From assembly GCA_937926875.1 (NCBI GenBank), contig CALBAX010000050.1, forward strand, positions 1 to 18,545: DNA of 18,545 bases. The letters run 5' to 3'. The first letter of the stretch is position 1. Every line of letters starts with the position of its first letter. This document shows positions 5,355 through 13,423 of this stretch, one piece after another. The DNA is from an uncultured Desulfovibrio sp. Its GTDB lineage: Bacteria; Desulfobacterota; Desulfovibrionia; Desulfovibrionales; Desulfovibrionaceae. A program made the position numbers and the translations under genes. A model generated the notes under the pieces. That model had not been told where the DNA came from. It was given only the letters and a program-made list of their open reading frames with translations, and made no database searches.

Positions 5355-5995
5355 GACCGTGCCCGCTGCATGGCGGCGCGCACGGCCCGTACCCTGGCGG
5401 CGATGTCGGGAGCGCCCACCAGTTCGGAGACCAGGGCGCAGCAGCGGGCCCCGTGCCGGGCCACGTCAGCGATATTGTGTTCCTTGATGCCGCCGATGGC
5501 CACGAAGGGCAAGGAGATGTTGGCGGCCACCCAGTCCAGGTAGTCGAACCCCACCGGGGCCACCACGTCTTCCTTGGTCTTGGTGGCGAAGATGGGCCCC
5601 ACGCCGATGTAGTCGGCGCCCACGGCCACGGCGGCCCTGGCCTGTTCCGGGCTGTGGGTGGACAGGCCGATGCACATGTCGGGCCCCACCAGCTGGCGCA
5701 CCGCGGGCAGCGGGAAATCCTCCTGCCCGATGTGCACGCCGTCGGCTTCGGCCAGGATGGCAAGGTCCACATGGTCGTCGACGATAAAGCAGGCCCCGGC
5801 CTCACGGGTCAGGCGGCGCATCAGACGGCATTCTTCCAGCATCTCACCGGATTTCATGTGTTTTTCACGATACTGGATGATCTTGACCCCGGCGCCCAGC
5901 AGGGCGGAGACCACGGTCTCCAGCGTACGGCCGCAGGAAAGACGGGCATCGGTCAGGGCATAAATGTCGGTCTGGCCCGGCAGGATCACAGGCAT
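5351..5995 (-). CDS. thiE: thiamine phosphate synthase
   Basis: 214 residues from ATG 5995, with GAGGAG six bases upstream; a TTG two codons earlier is less likely. ThiE joins the pyrimidine (HMP-PP) and thiazole (THZ-P) halves of thiamine in the cytoplasm. Family marks in order are IQYREKHMKSG (pyrophosphate/pyrimidine contacts), VDDHVDLAILAEADGVHIGQ, GLSTHSPEQA, DYIGVGPIFATKTKED and VAIGGIKEHN, all in the places expected for this TIM barrel, with full normal length. The upstream DUF362 gene is 37 bases away on the same strand and the small gene downstream overlaps, so the three form an operon. No TPP riboswitch fits in the 37-base gap. Confidence 0.95.
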   Translation of the reverse strand: MPVILPGQTDIYALTDARLSCGRTLETVVSALLGAGVKIIQYREKHMKSGEMLEECRLMRRLTREAGACFIVDDHVDLAILAEADGVHIGQEDFPLPAVRQLVGPDMCIGLSTHSPEQARAAVAVGADYIGVGPIFATKTKEDVVAPVGFDYLDWVAANISLPFVAIGGIKEHNIADVARHGARCCALVSELVGAPDIAARVRAVRAAMQRARS

Positions 5996-6007
5996 GGTCA
6001 ACTCCTC

Positions 6008-6024
6008 GCTCCCCGCGGGGGAGC
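6008..6024 (-). promoter_or_regulatory. hairpin abutting the thiE ribosome site
   Basis: A 7-bp stem (6008-6014 with 6018-6024, GCTCCCC/GGGGAGC) with a 3-base loop lies directly against the thiE ribosome site (6002-6007). It sits between the DUF362 stop and thiE. It may slow ribosomes or protect the message; there is no T-run for a terminator. Confidence 0.4.
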
Positions 6025-6032
6025 AGCTTTCG

Positions 6033-7028
6033 TTATTTCCGGCGCGCCAGCCACAGGCGGCGCAGGCAACTCTTGAACAGGCGCCAGGGCCGGAACGAGG
6101 TATGCATCAGCTCGTCCGGCAGGATGAAGCCCGTACTGTCGAAATCCTCGGGCCGGGCCAGCACGTAGTCGGGCTGCCAGCCCGCACGGCGGCACCCCGC
6201 GGCCTCGCGGCGTTCCAGGGCCGCGCCCAGCGGCGTGCCGGACAGGGGCAGGCCCAGCACGGCGCACAGGGCCTCGTCCAGAGCCACGGCCGAGGGGCTG
6301 GCCCCCAGCAGGCCCAGCGGGAAGGGCTGGCCCTTGCTGGGGCCGGTGACATGCATGGCGGTCAGACCGTCGGCCACGGCGGCCACCGGCGGCAGACCGG
6401 CCCAGAGGGCGGCGATGCAGTCGGCAAAAAAGCAGGGGTCCTGCCCCTGCCGCGTATGGATGAGGGCCTTGCGCAGGCCGCAGACGCAACCGAACAGGTT
6501 CTTGACCGCCAGGGTCAGACGCATCTGGGAATGGGCCTTGACCCGGGGCAGGGAAAAGATGACGTCGCTTTCCAGCGCGACCCGGGCCACCCCGAAGGAG
6601 ACGGGCCCGCCCTGGCGCAGGGGCAGCTCCAGAGACCGGGGATCGGCCAGGGATTCCACCCGCAGGCCCAGCGGCCGCAGGGCCTCTTCCAGCCCTGTCT
6701 GCCGGGCCACGGCCGTGGCCGTGCCGAAACCGGGCGAATCCCCCACCCGCACGCAGGCGCCCTGATCCAGCAGCCAGCGGCAGACGGCGGCCACCACCAC
6801 GGGACTGGTGCAGGCCAGGGGCGTGGCTGTCAGCAGGTTGGGCTTGACCAGCACATGAGCCGAACGCAGGGAAAAAGACGAGGCCAGGCCCGCCCGGTCG
6901 AGAAGGAGGGGCAGGGCCTGTGCCACGGCCCCGCTGTCAGCAGGGAAAAAGCGTTGCAGGGCAACGGTCACCCCGGGGGCAGGGGCCGGGACATCCTGAC
7001 GGGGAGAAGAAGAGACGCTCTGGGACAT
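6033..7028 (-). CDS. DUF362 domain protein
   Basis: 331 residues; ATG at 7028 with no strong ribosome site. The pattern VLVKPNLL, VRVGDSPGFG, FSLPRVKAHSQMRLTLAVKNLFGCVCG and VADGLTAMHVTGPSKGQP is that of the DUF362 family, which often goes with iron-sulfur ferredoxin domains in anaerobes. Here no CxxCxxCxxxCP ferredoxin repeat is present; only two cysteines cluster (FGCVCG, about residues 185-188). The biochemical role of the family is not firmly known. The C-terminus ends in a basic, Trp-containing helix (RPWRLFKSCLRRLWLARRK). It heads the thiE operon, but a thiamine role is only suggested by position. Confidence 0.85.
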   Translation of the reverse strand: MSQSVSSSPRQDVPAPAPGVTVALQRFFPADSGAVAQALPLLLDRAGLASSFSLRSAHVLVKPNLLTATPLACTSPVVVAAVCRWLLDQGACVRVGDSPGFGTATAVARQTGLEEALRPLGLRVESLADPRSLELPLRQGGPVSFGVARVALESDVIFSLPRVKAHSQMRLTLAVKNLFGCVCGLRKALIHTRQGQDPCFFADCIAALWAGLPPVAAVADGLTAMHVTGPSKGQPFPLGLLGASPSAVALDEALCAVLGLPLSGTPLGAALERREAAGCRRAGWQPDYVLARPEDFDSTGFILPDELMHTSFRPWRLFKSCLRRLWLARRK

Positions 7029-7099
7029 GCGCCCACTATGCCGGGCACGGAAGGGCTTGTAAAGAACGGGCCATCCGCCTTCTCCCGGGGAGGGGCCGC

Positions 7100-7201
7100 A
7101 TGTTTACTGGAGGGGCTCTTTTCAAGCAGCACATCTTGCGCTATTGCTGGCTCTTCAATGCCATGATGCCCCTGCCTTCTCCGGCAGGGGCCTTTCCCTG
7201 A
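7100..7201 (+). CDS. possible 33-residue leader peptide before the MscS gene
   Basis: ATG at 7100 follows GGGGAGGGG (7087-7095), a very strong ribosome site for so short a frame. The frame ends at TGA 7199-7201, inside the ribosome site of the channel gene and 8 bases before its ATG. The 9-bp hairpin 7168-7191 lies within it. This would suit translational coupling or attenuation. The peptide itself (33 residues with KQHILRYCWLFNAMMP in the middle) resembles nothing known, so it may be a chance frame. Confidence 0.3.
   Translation: MFTGGALFKQHILRYCWLFNAMMPLPSPAGAFP
7168..7191 (+). promoter_or_regulatory. strong hairpin just upstream of the MscS gene
   Basis: GCCCCTGCC (7168-7176) pairs perfectly with GGCAGGGGC (7183-7191) around TTCTCC. 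It is followed by CTTTCC and then the ribosome site at 7200-7206. It could be a weak terminator/attenuator in the 181-base divergent region between DUF362 and the channel. No convincing -35/-10 pair was seen there. Confidence 0.5.
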
Positions 7202-7209
7202 GGTGGACC

Positions 7210-9879
7210 ATGTACCGTTGCCTGCTCCGTTCCCTGCCTGTCCTCATGCTGCTGACCGTCCTCAGCCTTGCGCCTGTCCTCTCCGGAGACGGCTGCCGGC
7301 AGACGGCCCCGCTCATCGGCCCTGCCTGCGCCCTGGCTGATGAAGCGCCCCAGAAAACCGACGGCAAGGCAGACGCCAAGAAAGACGAAAAGCCCCAAGA
7401 CAAGAAGGCCGCTTCCGGCGCCCCCGCCGAAGCCGACGCGGCGCCCACGGTGGACCCGCTGGAAAACATCTGGGCCGGCCAGAAGGACATGCTGGACGAC
7501 ATCAACAGCAGCACGCGCGGCCTGGTGCGCGACATCAACAAGCAGGCGGAAACCATGTCCAAGCAGGCACGCCCCATCATCGAAGAAGCCCGCCGCCTGC
7601 TCCTGCTCATCAACACGTTCAAGAACTGGCCCAACCCGCTGGAGGCCCTGGACCGCCGCATCTCCTTCACCGTGCAGCAGATGCAGCAGGTCATCGATCC
7701 CGTGCTGCTGGCCCGCAGCAGCGTCAACTCCCTGCTGGAGCGCGTCAACCATCTGGCCGAGAGCCTGCCCGAGACCAAGGATCTGCCGTCCAACGCCGAG
7801 ATCCGCGACTACTCGCGCCAGGTCACCAAGGCCCAGAAAAGCCTGAACGACGTCATCAAGCGCTACGATTCCGTGCTGTCGCCCACCCAGGACATGATGG
7901 CCGACCTGAAGAAGGCGCAGAAAGACATCGCCACCATGCTGCCCCAGCTGTGGCGGGACTACTATCTGCAAAGCCCGGTGCCCTATCTCAGCCTTGAGAC
8001 CTGGGAAAAAGTACCCAAGCGCCTGCAATATGTCTGGCAGGGCATCCAGCTGCGCCTGCCCGTGGAGATCCCCGTCAGCGCCGATGACTGGCATACGGCC
8101 GGCCTGCGCTTCACCCTTTGCCTGCTGCTGGTGCTGTTCACCGGTATGGTGCTCTACCGCCGCTGGCGCAATTCCGAGACCCACGGCGAGGTGGGCCGCC
8201 ACATGTTCCATGTGAGCCTGCCCTGGATCGGCCTGGGCCTGTCCCTGCTGGCCTCGTCGCTGTCCTCCCACGGCGACGTGTTCCGCTGCTTCCTGGCCCT
8301 GGGCAACCTGAGCATCATCATCGGTGAAGTCTTTCTGGCCTGGGACCTGCGCCGTTTGCAGCACCCGGACAAGGCCGCCGTCAACAATCCCCTGTGGCAG
8401 CTCATCCCGCTGACCCTTCTTTCCTATATCCTGATCTATCTGCCCCTGCCCCCGGTGGTGACCCTTGTCGCCTGGGTGGTGCTCATGCTCCTGCACCGTC
8501 TGTGGCGGGCCAAGAGCCACAGCCTGGAAACCAGCACCCAGCTCGAATCCACCATCCTGTCGGGCAGCGCTGTCATCTTCTGGGTGACCCTGGTGCTGGC
8601 CATCATGGGCCTGCACATCTTCAGCATGGGCCTGTACCTGTTCTACGTCTCCTGCTCGCTGGCCCTGCAGATCAGCGTGGCCAGCATGTCGGCCATCAAC
8701 CGCTACAATGACCAGCTGCCCGACGAGGGCGGCTCGGCGGCCGTCTCCAGCCTCATGCTGGCCCTGGCCGCGCCGGTCATCCTGCTGCTGGCCATCGGCG
8801 GCATGTCCCTGTGGGTCTGCACCCTGCCCGGCGGCCTCTCCCTGTTGCAGGACTTCGTGCTCCAGGGCGTCAACGTGGGCGAGACGCGCTTCAACATGGT
8901 GCAGGTGCTGCTCATCATCAGCGTCTTCTTCCTGACCCGCACCGCCGTGCGCATGGGCACGCTCTTCCTCTCGCGCATGCCCAGCCGGGGCCTGCGTATC
9001 GACACCACGCTCATCCAGCCCCTGCAGACGGCCTTCACCTATGCCCTCTGGGCCTTCTTCGGCCTGTTCACCCTGCGCTCGCTGGGCATGGAGCTGAGCA
9101 ACCTGGCTATGGTCGCCGGCGGCCTGTCCGTCGGTATCGGTTTCGGCATGCAGACCATCATCAACAACTTCCTCTCCGGCCTGATCCTCATCTTCAGCCG
9201 CACCATGCAGGTGGGCGACGTGGTGGAAGTGGGCGCCACCACGGGCCGCGTGCGCAAGATCAGCGTGCGCGCCACCATCGTTGAGACCTATGACAACGCC
9301 GTCATCTACGTGCCCAACTCCGAATTCGTGTCCACACGCCTCATCAACTGGACGCGCAACAGCCGTACGGTGCGCCGTGATGTGGTGGTGGGCGTGGCCT
9401 ACGGCAGCGACACCACCCTGGTCATGAAGCTGCTGGCCTCCGTGGCCAACGGTCACAGCGACATCCTCAAATACCCCGCGCCGGTGGTGCTGTTCTCCAA
9501 CTTCGGCGCCAGCACCCTGGACTTCACCCTGCGTTTCTGGGTACGGGACTACGATGTCAGCGGCAAGACAGCCTCGGAGCTGCTGCTTGAGATCGAGCAG
9601 CTGTTCCGCAAGAACAACATCGAGATCGCTTTCCCGCAGATGGACGTGCACATCAAGGACATGCCGCCCCGTGCCAAAAGCCCGCGTGACATGGCCACGC
9701 GCCCCACGGCGGCCCTGCCCGACTCGCCCGCCGACCGTCGCGCCCCGCACGGCAGCGCCCGGCCCCAGCGTCCCCTGCGCAACCGCAAGCCCCGTCCCGG
9801 CGGCAAGTTGCAGCCGCGGCCCAGGCCTGCGGCCGATGACGACATGCCTACGGAAGAAGACCGCCAGCTGACGGCCTGA
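7210..9879 (+). CDS. large MscS-family mechanosensitive channel
   Basis: 889 residues from ATG 7210, chosen for the GAGGTGG site. An N-terminal signal peptide likely ends near residue 41 (ACALA-DE). A charged Lys/Ala linker and a long helical periplasmic domain (about 80-290) follow, of the DUF3772/MscK-like type. Several membrane helices run from about residue 297 to 620. The pore helix starts at M634 (MVAGGLSVGIGFGMQTIINN), followed by FLSGLILIF and the MscS beta domain (GDVVEVGATTGRVRKISVRA, ATIVETYDNAVIYVPNSEF). The channel opens under membrane tension to release solutes in osmotic downshock, in the inner membrane. The last ~70 residues form an unusual Pro/Arg-rich basic tail. Which MscS subclass it belongs to is less certain than the family. 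Confidence 0.92.
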   Translation: MYRCLLRSLPVLMLLTVLSLAPVLSGDGCRQTAPLIGPACALADEAPQKTDGKADAKKDEKPQDKKAASGAPAEADAAPTVDPLENIWAGQKDMLDDINSSTRGLVRDINKQAETMSKQARPIIEEARRLLLLINTFKNWPNPLEALDRRISFTVQQMQQVIDPVLLARSSVNSLLERVNHLAESLPETKDLPSNAEIRDYSRQVTKAQKSLNDVIKRYDSVLSPTQDMMADLKKAQKDIATMLPQLWRDYYLQSPVPYLSLETWEKVPKRLQYVWQGIQLRLPVEIPVSADDWHTAGLRFTLCLLLVLFTGMVLYRRWRNSETHGEVGRHMFHVSLPWIGLGLSLLASSLSSHGDVFRCFLALGNLSIIIGEVFLAWDLRRLQHPDKAAVNNPLWQLIPLTLLSYILIYLPLPPVVTLVAWVVLMLLHRLWRAKSHSLETSTQLESTILSGSAVIFWVTLVLAIMGLHIFSMGLYLFYVSCSLALQISVASMSAINRYNDQLPDEGGSAAVSSLMLALAAPVILLLAIGGMSLWVCTLPGGLSLLQDFVLQGVNVGETRFNMVQVLLIISVFFLTRTAVRMGTLFLSRMPSRGLRIDTTLIQPLQTAFTYALWAFFGLFTLRSLGMELSNLAMVAGGLSVGIGFGMQTIINNFLSGLILIFSRTMQVGDVVEVGATTGRVRKISVRATIVETYDNAVIYVPNSEFVSTRLINWTRNSRTVRRDVVVGVAYGSDTTLVMKLLASVANGHSDILKYPAPVVLFSNFGASTLDFTLRFWVRDYDVSGKTASELLLEIEQLFRKNNIEIAFPQMDVHIKDMPPRAKSPRDMATRPTAALPDSPADRRAPHGSARPQRPLRNRKPRPGGKLQPRPRPAADDDMPTEEDRQLTA

Positions 9880-9883
9880 TCCG

Positions 9884-9903
9884 TGTGCCCATGACGGGGC
9901 ACA
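9884..9903 (+). other. stem-loop between the channel and cupin genes
   Basis: TGTGCCC (9884-9890) pairs with GGGCACA (9897-9903). There is no T-run, so termination would be weak, and the cupin gene 52 bases downstream of the channel stop may be co-transcribed. Confidence 0.35.
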
Positions 9904-9931
9904 GGCCCCGTCCAACCCCCAGGAGGGAACC

Positions 9932-10279
9932 ATGATCCGCCGCAAGGAAGACCACATCCGCTTCGACAAACAGATCGCCGGAGGCCCGGGCCTGATCCAC
10001 GCCACCCAGCTCCTCAACGAAGGCGAGTTCCACGACAAGGGACGCCTGTTCAACATCGTGCGCCTGGGGCCCGGCGAGGCCGTGGGCCGTCACCAGCATG
10101 TGGGCGACATGGAGGTCTATCACATCCTCAAGGGCCAGTGCCGCTACGACGACAACGGCACCGAAGTCATGCTCCAGGCCGGGGACACGGCCGTCTGTCC
10201 CGACGGCGAATGGCATGCCGTCCATAACGACGGCCCCGGCGACATGGAGATGGTCTGCCTGATCCTGTTCACCAAATAA
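9932..10279 (+). CDS. small single-domain cupin
   Basis: 115 residues, ATG at 9932 after AGGAGGG. Both cupin motifs are complete. Motif 1 is G(x5)HxH(x4)E(x6)G with H54, H56 and E61; motif 2 is G(x5)PxG(x2)H(x3)N with H95. These four residues normally hold a metal ion (often Fe, Mn, Ni or Zn) in a beta-barrel. The protein is a cytoplasmic Cupin_2 type. Substrate and role cannot be told from sequence; small cupins serve as sugar isomerases, dioxygenases or ligand sensors. A strong terminator follows. Confidence 0.88.
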   Translation: MIRRKEDHIRFDKQIAGGPGLIHATQLLNEGEFHDKGRLFNIVRLGPGEAVGRHQHVGDMEVYHILKGQCRYDDNGTEVMLQAGDTAVCPDGEWHAVHNDGPGDMEMVCLILFTK

Positions 10280-10317
10280 ACCGGCAGGCAGGGGTGCCCT
10301 GTCCGCCACCTGACAAA

Positions 10318-10343
10318 AAAAGCCACCCGCAAGGGTGGCTTTT
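10318..10343 (+). terminator. Rho-independent terminator after the cupin gene
   Basis: A perfect 11-bp stem (10318-10328 with 10333-10343) with a GCAA tetraloop has A-tract and T-tract arms, so it is usable in both directions. It ends the MscS-cupin transcript. Confidence 0.9.
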
Positions 10344-10461
10344 CCATACCGCTCTCCCAAAGGGCACGGCATCTCCCGGCGCACTGCCTGCCGTGTCATC
10401 ACCATCATGGGGCCGCCTCCGGCACCGCCATCCCCGCCCCGGAAAGACCATCGAGGATACC

Positions 10462-10800
10462 ATGAAGACCGTCTGCTGCCCCCTGCTGCTGGCCCTGCTC
10501 CTGTGCGGCTGCGCCGCGTCACCATCTGTCGTCCCCTTCCGCTATGACAACGGCCCCGACTACGTCCGCGAAGGCCTGTACCGCATCGTGGATGACAGGG
10601 GCCGCATGGGCTATGCGGACACAAACGGCCGGGTGGCGATCGCGCCCCGTTTCGCCTTTGCCCTCCCCTTCGAAGGCGGCAAGGCGAAAGTCACGGACAC
10701 GGGACAGCGCAAGGAGGTCCCGGGCTCCGGCGGCGAGCACTGGTACTGGGAAAGCGACGCCTGGTACTTCATCGACAAGACAGGCCGGAAGATGGACTAG
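10462..10800 (+). CDS. WG-repeat lipoprotein
   Basis: 112 residues from ATG 10462, with GAGGA just before. The N-terminus is a lipoprotein signal: Lys2, a hydrophobic run, then LCGC with C17 as the likely lipid-bearing cysteine. Residues ~46-77 read RGRMGYADTNGRVAIAPRF and then FEGGKAKV, one WG/KWG-type repeat, here with Met-Gly for Trp-Gly. A partial second unit follows near the end (WYFIDKTGRKMD). WG proteins usually carry many repeats; this is a very short one. It is probably anchored in a membrane facing the periplasm. Its function is unknown. Confidence 0.75.
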   Translation: MKTVCCPLLLALLLCGCAASPSVVPFRYDNGPDYVREGLYRIVDDRGRMGYADTNGRVAIAPRFAFALPFEGGKAKVTDTGQRKEVPGSGGEHWYWESDAWYFIDKTGRKMD

Positions 10801-11085
10801 CCCCAAAAGCACGGGCACCCCGCCCTCAAAGGCTGGATCCGGCTCCCTTTGCCGCCAGTCGTCCCCTCCTTTCCGGCACGCCCGGCCCTCCGCGCGTCAC
10901 AAGCACCTGCCTGTGCCCGCCCGGAAAGGGCCGCACAGGAAAAACCGCCAGCGCCAACCGGCAGACGCGGGACAGGCCATGCCGCGCCCGCCAGGCAACA
11001 GCCCGGCAACGACCGCACGCACAGGGCACATCATCCTCCAGATAGCCGGGAACAGCAGCCAAAGCGCTAGAGGCGCACGGTAGGC
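10801..11085. other. non-coding gap between convergent genes
   Basis: These 285 bases lie between the ends of the WG lipoprotein gene and the NFACT gene. Only chance frames without ribosome sites are present. No clear terminator hairpin with a T-run, RNA gene or repeat was seen. Confidence 0.6.
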
Positions 11086-12879
11086 TCAGTCCCTGCCCGT
11101 CCCGTCCGTCTTCCCCGCAGGGCTTTCCGGCAGCAGGCGGGTCTCCAGGCTGGCATCCACTGGCACCTCGCGGCTGTAGAGGATCTTGTCCATGCGCACG
11201 GTGCCTGTGCCCGCGCCGCGCATGCTGCGGATATGGCGCACCTCGGCGTAGAGGATGCGCGCCCGGGCCGCGTCCTTCTGCCAGCTTTTGCAGGCCGCCA
11301 GCGCCCCGGCCTGGTCCAGGGTGCGTTCCGGCACCTCCTGCCCGGCATGGGCCCGGCGGATGATGACGTGCGAGCCGGGGCCGCCGTCGGTATGCAGCCA
11401 GATGTCGTGGGCCGCGGCCAGCTTGCGGGCCGCGATGTTGCCCCTGGCGTCACGGCCGCGCAGCAGGGCGAAGCCGTCGTCGCTGACGAAGAGCTGCACG
11501 TTGCGCGGCAGGGCCGCACCACGCAGGGCCCCCAGCGCCACCGTGCTCCTGTCGGGCTTCCCGGCCTCTCCGGCGGCGTGCCCGATACCGCCCAGCAGGG
11601 CTTCCTGCCGGGCCGCCTGCACGGTGGCCAGTTCGGCACGCAGCACGGCACGCCGTTCCGCCAGATGCGCAAGGCCACGCTGGCCGCGCCGGGCCGTGTG
11701 GAACAGGCGTTCCATATTGTCCCGTACGCTGCGCCGCATATCCAGCTTCACGGTCTTGCGCGGCGTGGCCCCGTCCCCTTCCTCCGGCGGCGGCAGCACC
11801 AGTTCCGGCGCGCGGAAATCCGCAGGCCAGCGCCACAGCCAGGCCTGCAACAGCAGGCCGTCCTCACGGGCGGCGCACATGCCCAGCAGACGCTGCTCCT
11901 CCTCGTCCAGCTTGGCCAGCAGCTGTTCCAGCTTGCGCAGACGGCGCGACAGGGGCAGGGCCGCGGCACCGGCGGCATCGCGGGCGGCCTTCTCCAGCAC
12001 CAGCTTCTGCCCGGCCTTCTCCACCAGACCGAGGATGTCTTCCCCCTGCTCCTCATGCCATCCCTGGGCCAGGGCATCCGGCAGGGGCCAGGCCGCGATG
12101 CGGCAGGAGGGGCTCTCGTTCCCGGCCTTCTCCTCCACCGCCCCGGCCGGCGGCGTGTAATAGAACACGTCCCCGCCGCCCAGACGCAGGTCTTCCAGCA
12201 GGGCCTGCCGGTCCAGCCCGTCGTACAGGGGCAGGGCCCGGCGCAGGGCCGGGGTCAGCACCGGCCAGTCCCGCCAGTGCGCAAGGGCCTCTTCCAGCTC
12301 CCCGGGCTCCGGCCAGCGCAGGGACTCTTCCTGCGGGCTGCGGCTCACGGGCAAAAAGCGCACCGAGGCCCCTTCGCGCAAATCCAGCAGCAGCCACGTG
12401 GCCAGGGGCTCCCGCACCGCGGCGTCACCGCTTTCCGGCGTCATGTCCGGCGGCGTCCCGCCCTCCGGGGAAAGGCCGTCCTCCTCGCCTTCCGCCGGGC
12501 TCCAGAGCACCATCCGGCGGCGCAGGGCCTCCTCGGCCGCGGTCTCCCCGCCCACCAGCAGCCAGAGCTGGCGACGGCTGAAACAGCAGACCGTGGCCAG
12601 GATGCGGTGCCCGGCCAGATATTTGCGCAGGCGCATGACCGGGGCCGACGGGGCCCGTCCGGCGGCCAGACGGCTGCGGGAAAGGAAGAGGAAGGGCTCC
12701 TTGCGCGCGGCGCGCAGGCAGAGCTGGCACTTGCGGCTGCCGCCCCTCTGGCCGCGTGCGGCCAGATTGATGTTGAAAACCAGCAGGCCGGGGGCCGGCT
12801 CCTGCACTTTTTCCAGCCAGCCGCCGATGATGCGCGGTGCGAGCTCCTCGCAGAAACGGAAGAAAAGATGGGCGTCCAT
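11086..12879 (-). CDS. NFACT-family protein (RqcH/FbpA/Rqc2-like)
   Basis: 597 residues, ATG 12879, weak ribosome site. Residues 1-~200 match the NFACT-N domain (FFRFCEELAPRIIGGWLEKVQ, FLFLSRSR, MRLRKYLAGHRI). The middle (about 300-440) is coiled coil (RRLRKLEQLLAKLDEEEQRLL). The end, about 460-575, is the NFACT-R domain (VQLFVSDDGFALLRGRD, HDIWLHTDGGPGSHVIIRRA). Bacterial RqcH binds stalled 50S subunits and adds alanine tails with tRNA-Ala; older names call it fibronectin-binding protein. An Ala/Pro/Glu-rich insert lies near residues 115-150. The conserved Asp-Arg pair needed for tailing in RqcH is not obvious here (FSRRQL in its place), so tailing activity is uncertain. Confidence 0.85.
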   Translation of the reverse strand: MDAHLFFRFCEELAPRIIGGWLEKVQEPAPGLLVFNINLAARGQRGGSRKCQLCLRAARKEPFLFLSRSRLAAGRAPSAPVMRLRKYLAGHRILATVCCFSRRQLWLLVGGETAAEEALRRRMVLWSPAEGEEDGLSPEGGTPPDMTPESGDAAVREPLATWLLLDLREGASVRFLPVSRSPQEESLRWPEPGELEEALAHWRDWPVLTPALRRALPLYDGLDRQALLEDLRLGGGDVFYYTPPAGAVEEKAGNESPSCRIAAWPLPDALAQGWHEEQGEDILGLVEKAGQKLVLEKAARDAAGAAALPLSRRLRKLEQLLAKLDEEEQRLLGMCAAREDGLLLQAWLWRWPADFRAPELVLPPPEEGDGATPRKTVKLDMRRSVRDNMERLFHTARRGQRGLAHLAERRAVLRAELATVQAARQEALLGGIGHAAGEAGKPDRSTVALGALRGAALPRNVQLFVSDDGFALLRGRDARGNIAARKLAAAHDIWLHTDGGPGSHVIIRRAHAGQEVPERTLDQAGALAACKSWQKDAARARILYAEVRHIRSMRGAGTGTVRMDKILYSREVPVDASLETRLLPESPAGKTDGTGRD

Positions 12880-12928
12880 ACGTTATGCCGGGGTGTCCTT
12901 ACCGGCGCGAAGCCGGGGCAAGAAACAG

Positions 12929-12954
12929 AAAAACGGGCCGGAGCCCGTTTTTTT
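12929..12954 (-). terminator. terminator between dksA and the NFACT gene
   Basis: A 10-bp stem (12929-12938 with 12943-12952, AAAAACGGGC/GCCCGTTTTT) with loop CGGA has T-runs on either strand. On the minus strand it comes about 55 bases after the dksA stop and separates dksA from the NFACT gene, which would then need its own promoter within 50 bases or use read-through. Confidence 0.9.
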
Positions 12955-13008
12955 GCGTAAAAAGGTCAAAGGATGCCGCGCTCCGGCGGCACAGGTCAGG
13001 GATGCGCG

Positions 13009-13371
13009 CTAGTCGCCGCGCAGATGCTCGTCCTCTTCCTGCTTGGCCTTGCAGTTGATGCACAGACGGGTGACCGGACGGGCCTTGAGACGGGGGATGG
13101 CGATCTCTTCGCCACATTCTTCGCAAATACCGTAGGTGCCATCGTCGATGCGCTGCAACGCGGACTGGATCTTGCGGATCAGACGACGTTCGCGGTCACG
13201 GATGCGCAGGGTGAACGCGCGGTCGGATTCGGCGGTGGCCCGGTCAGCAGGGTCGGCGAAGACCTCATTGCTGTCCGTGAGCTCTTCGATGGTGGAGTCG
13301 CCCTTCTGCTTGGCTTCCTCCAGCATGGTGGTGAGGAGCTTGCGGAAATACTCTATATCCTTCTGGTCCAT
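13009..13371 (-). CDS. dksA: DksA/TraR-type RNA polymerase regulator
   Basis: 120 residues from ATG 13371, chosen for GGGAGG upstream; a start 14 codons earlier has no ribosome site. DksA binds the RNA polymerase secondary channel and, with ppGpp, shuts down rRNA promoters and activates amino-acid genes. Seen here are the coiled-coil tip motif DxxDxA (D40, D43, A45) and a four-cysteine zinc finger C83-EE-C86 and C104-IN-C107. All four cysteines are present, so this is the zinc-binding form. It is shorter than the E. coli protein (151) because the N-terminal part is reduced. It stands as a single gene with a hairpin in its upstream region and a terminator behind. Confidence 0.92.
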   Translation of the reverse strand: MDQKDIEYFRKLLTTMLEEAKQKGDSTIEELTDSNEVFADPADRATAESDRAFTLRIRDRERRLIRKIQSALQRIDDGTYGICEECGEEIAIPRLKARPVTRLCINCKAKQEEDEHLRGD

Positions 13372-13423
13372 ATAAGCCTCCCAAAACTGGCCCTGTAGGC
13401 ACGATTTTGGCATTGTTGCCCCA

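Noticed and set aside
4990..5805. A 271-codon minus-strand frame reading through thiE and the small gene
   Set aside because: It is out of frame with the clear ThiE motifs and is Pro/Trp/Arg-rich low-complexity sequence.
5975..6035. A TPP riboswitch before thiE
   Set aside because: The gap to the upstream gene is only 37 bases and holds a simple hairpin. The conserved THI-box elements are not there.
7141..10056. A 971-codon open frame on the minus strand opposite the MscS and cupin genes
   Set aside because: It is a mirror effect of strong G/C third-position bias in the genes on the plus strand. The protein is low-complexity (Gly/Gln/His/Ala-rich), matches no family and has no ribosome site.
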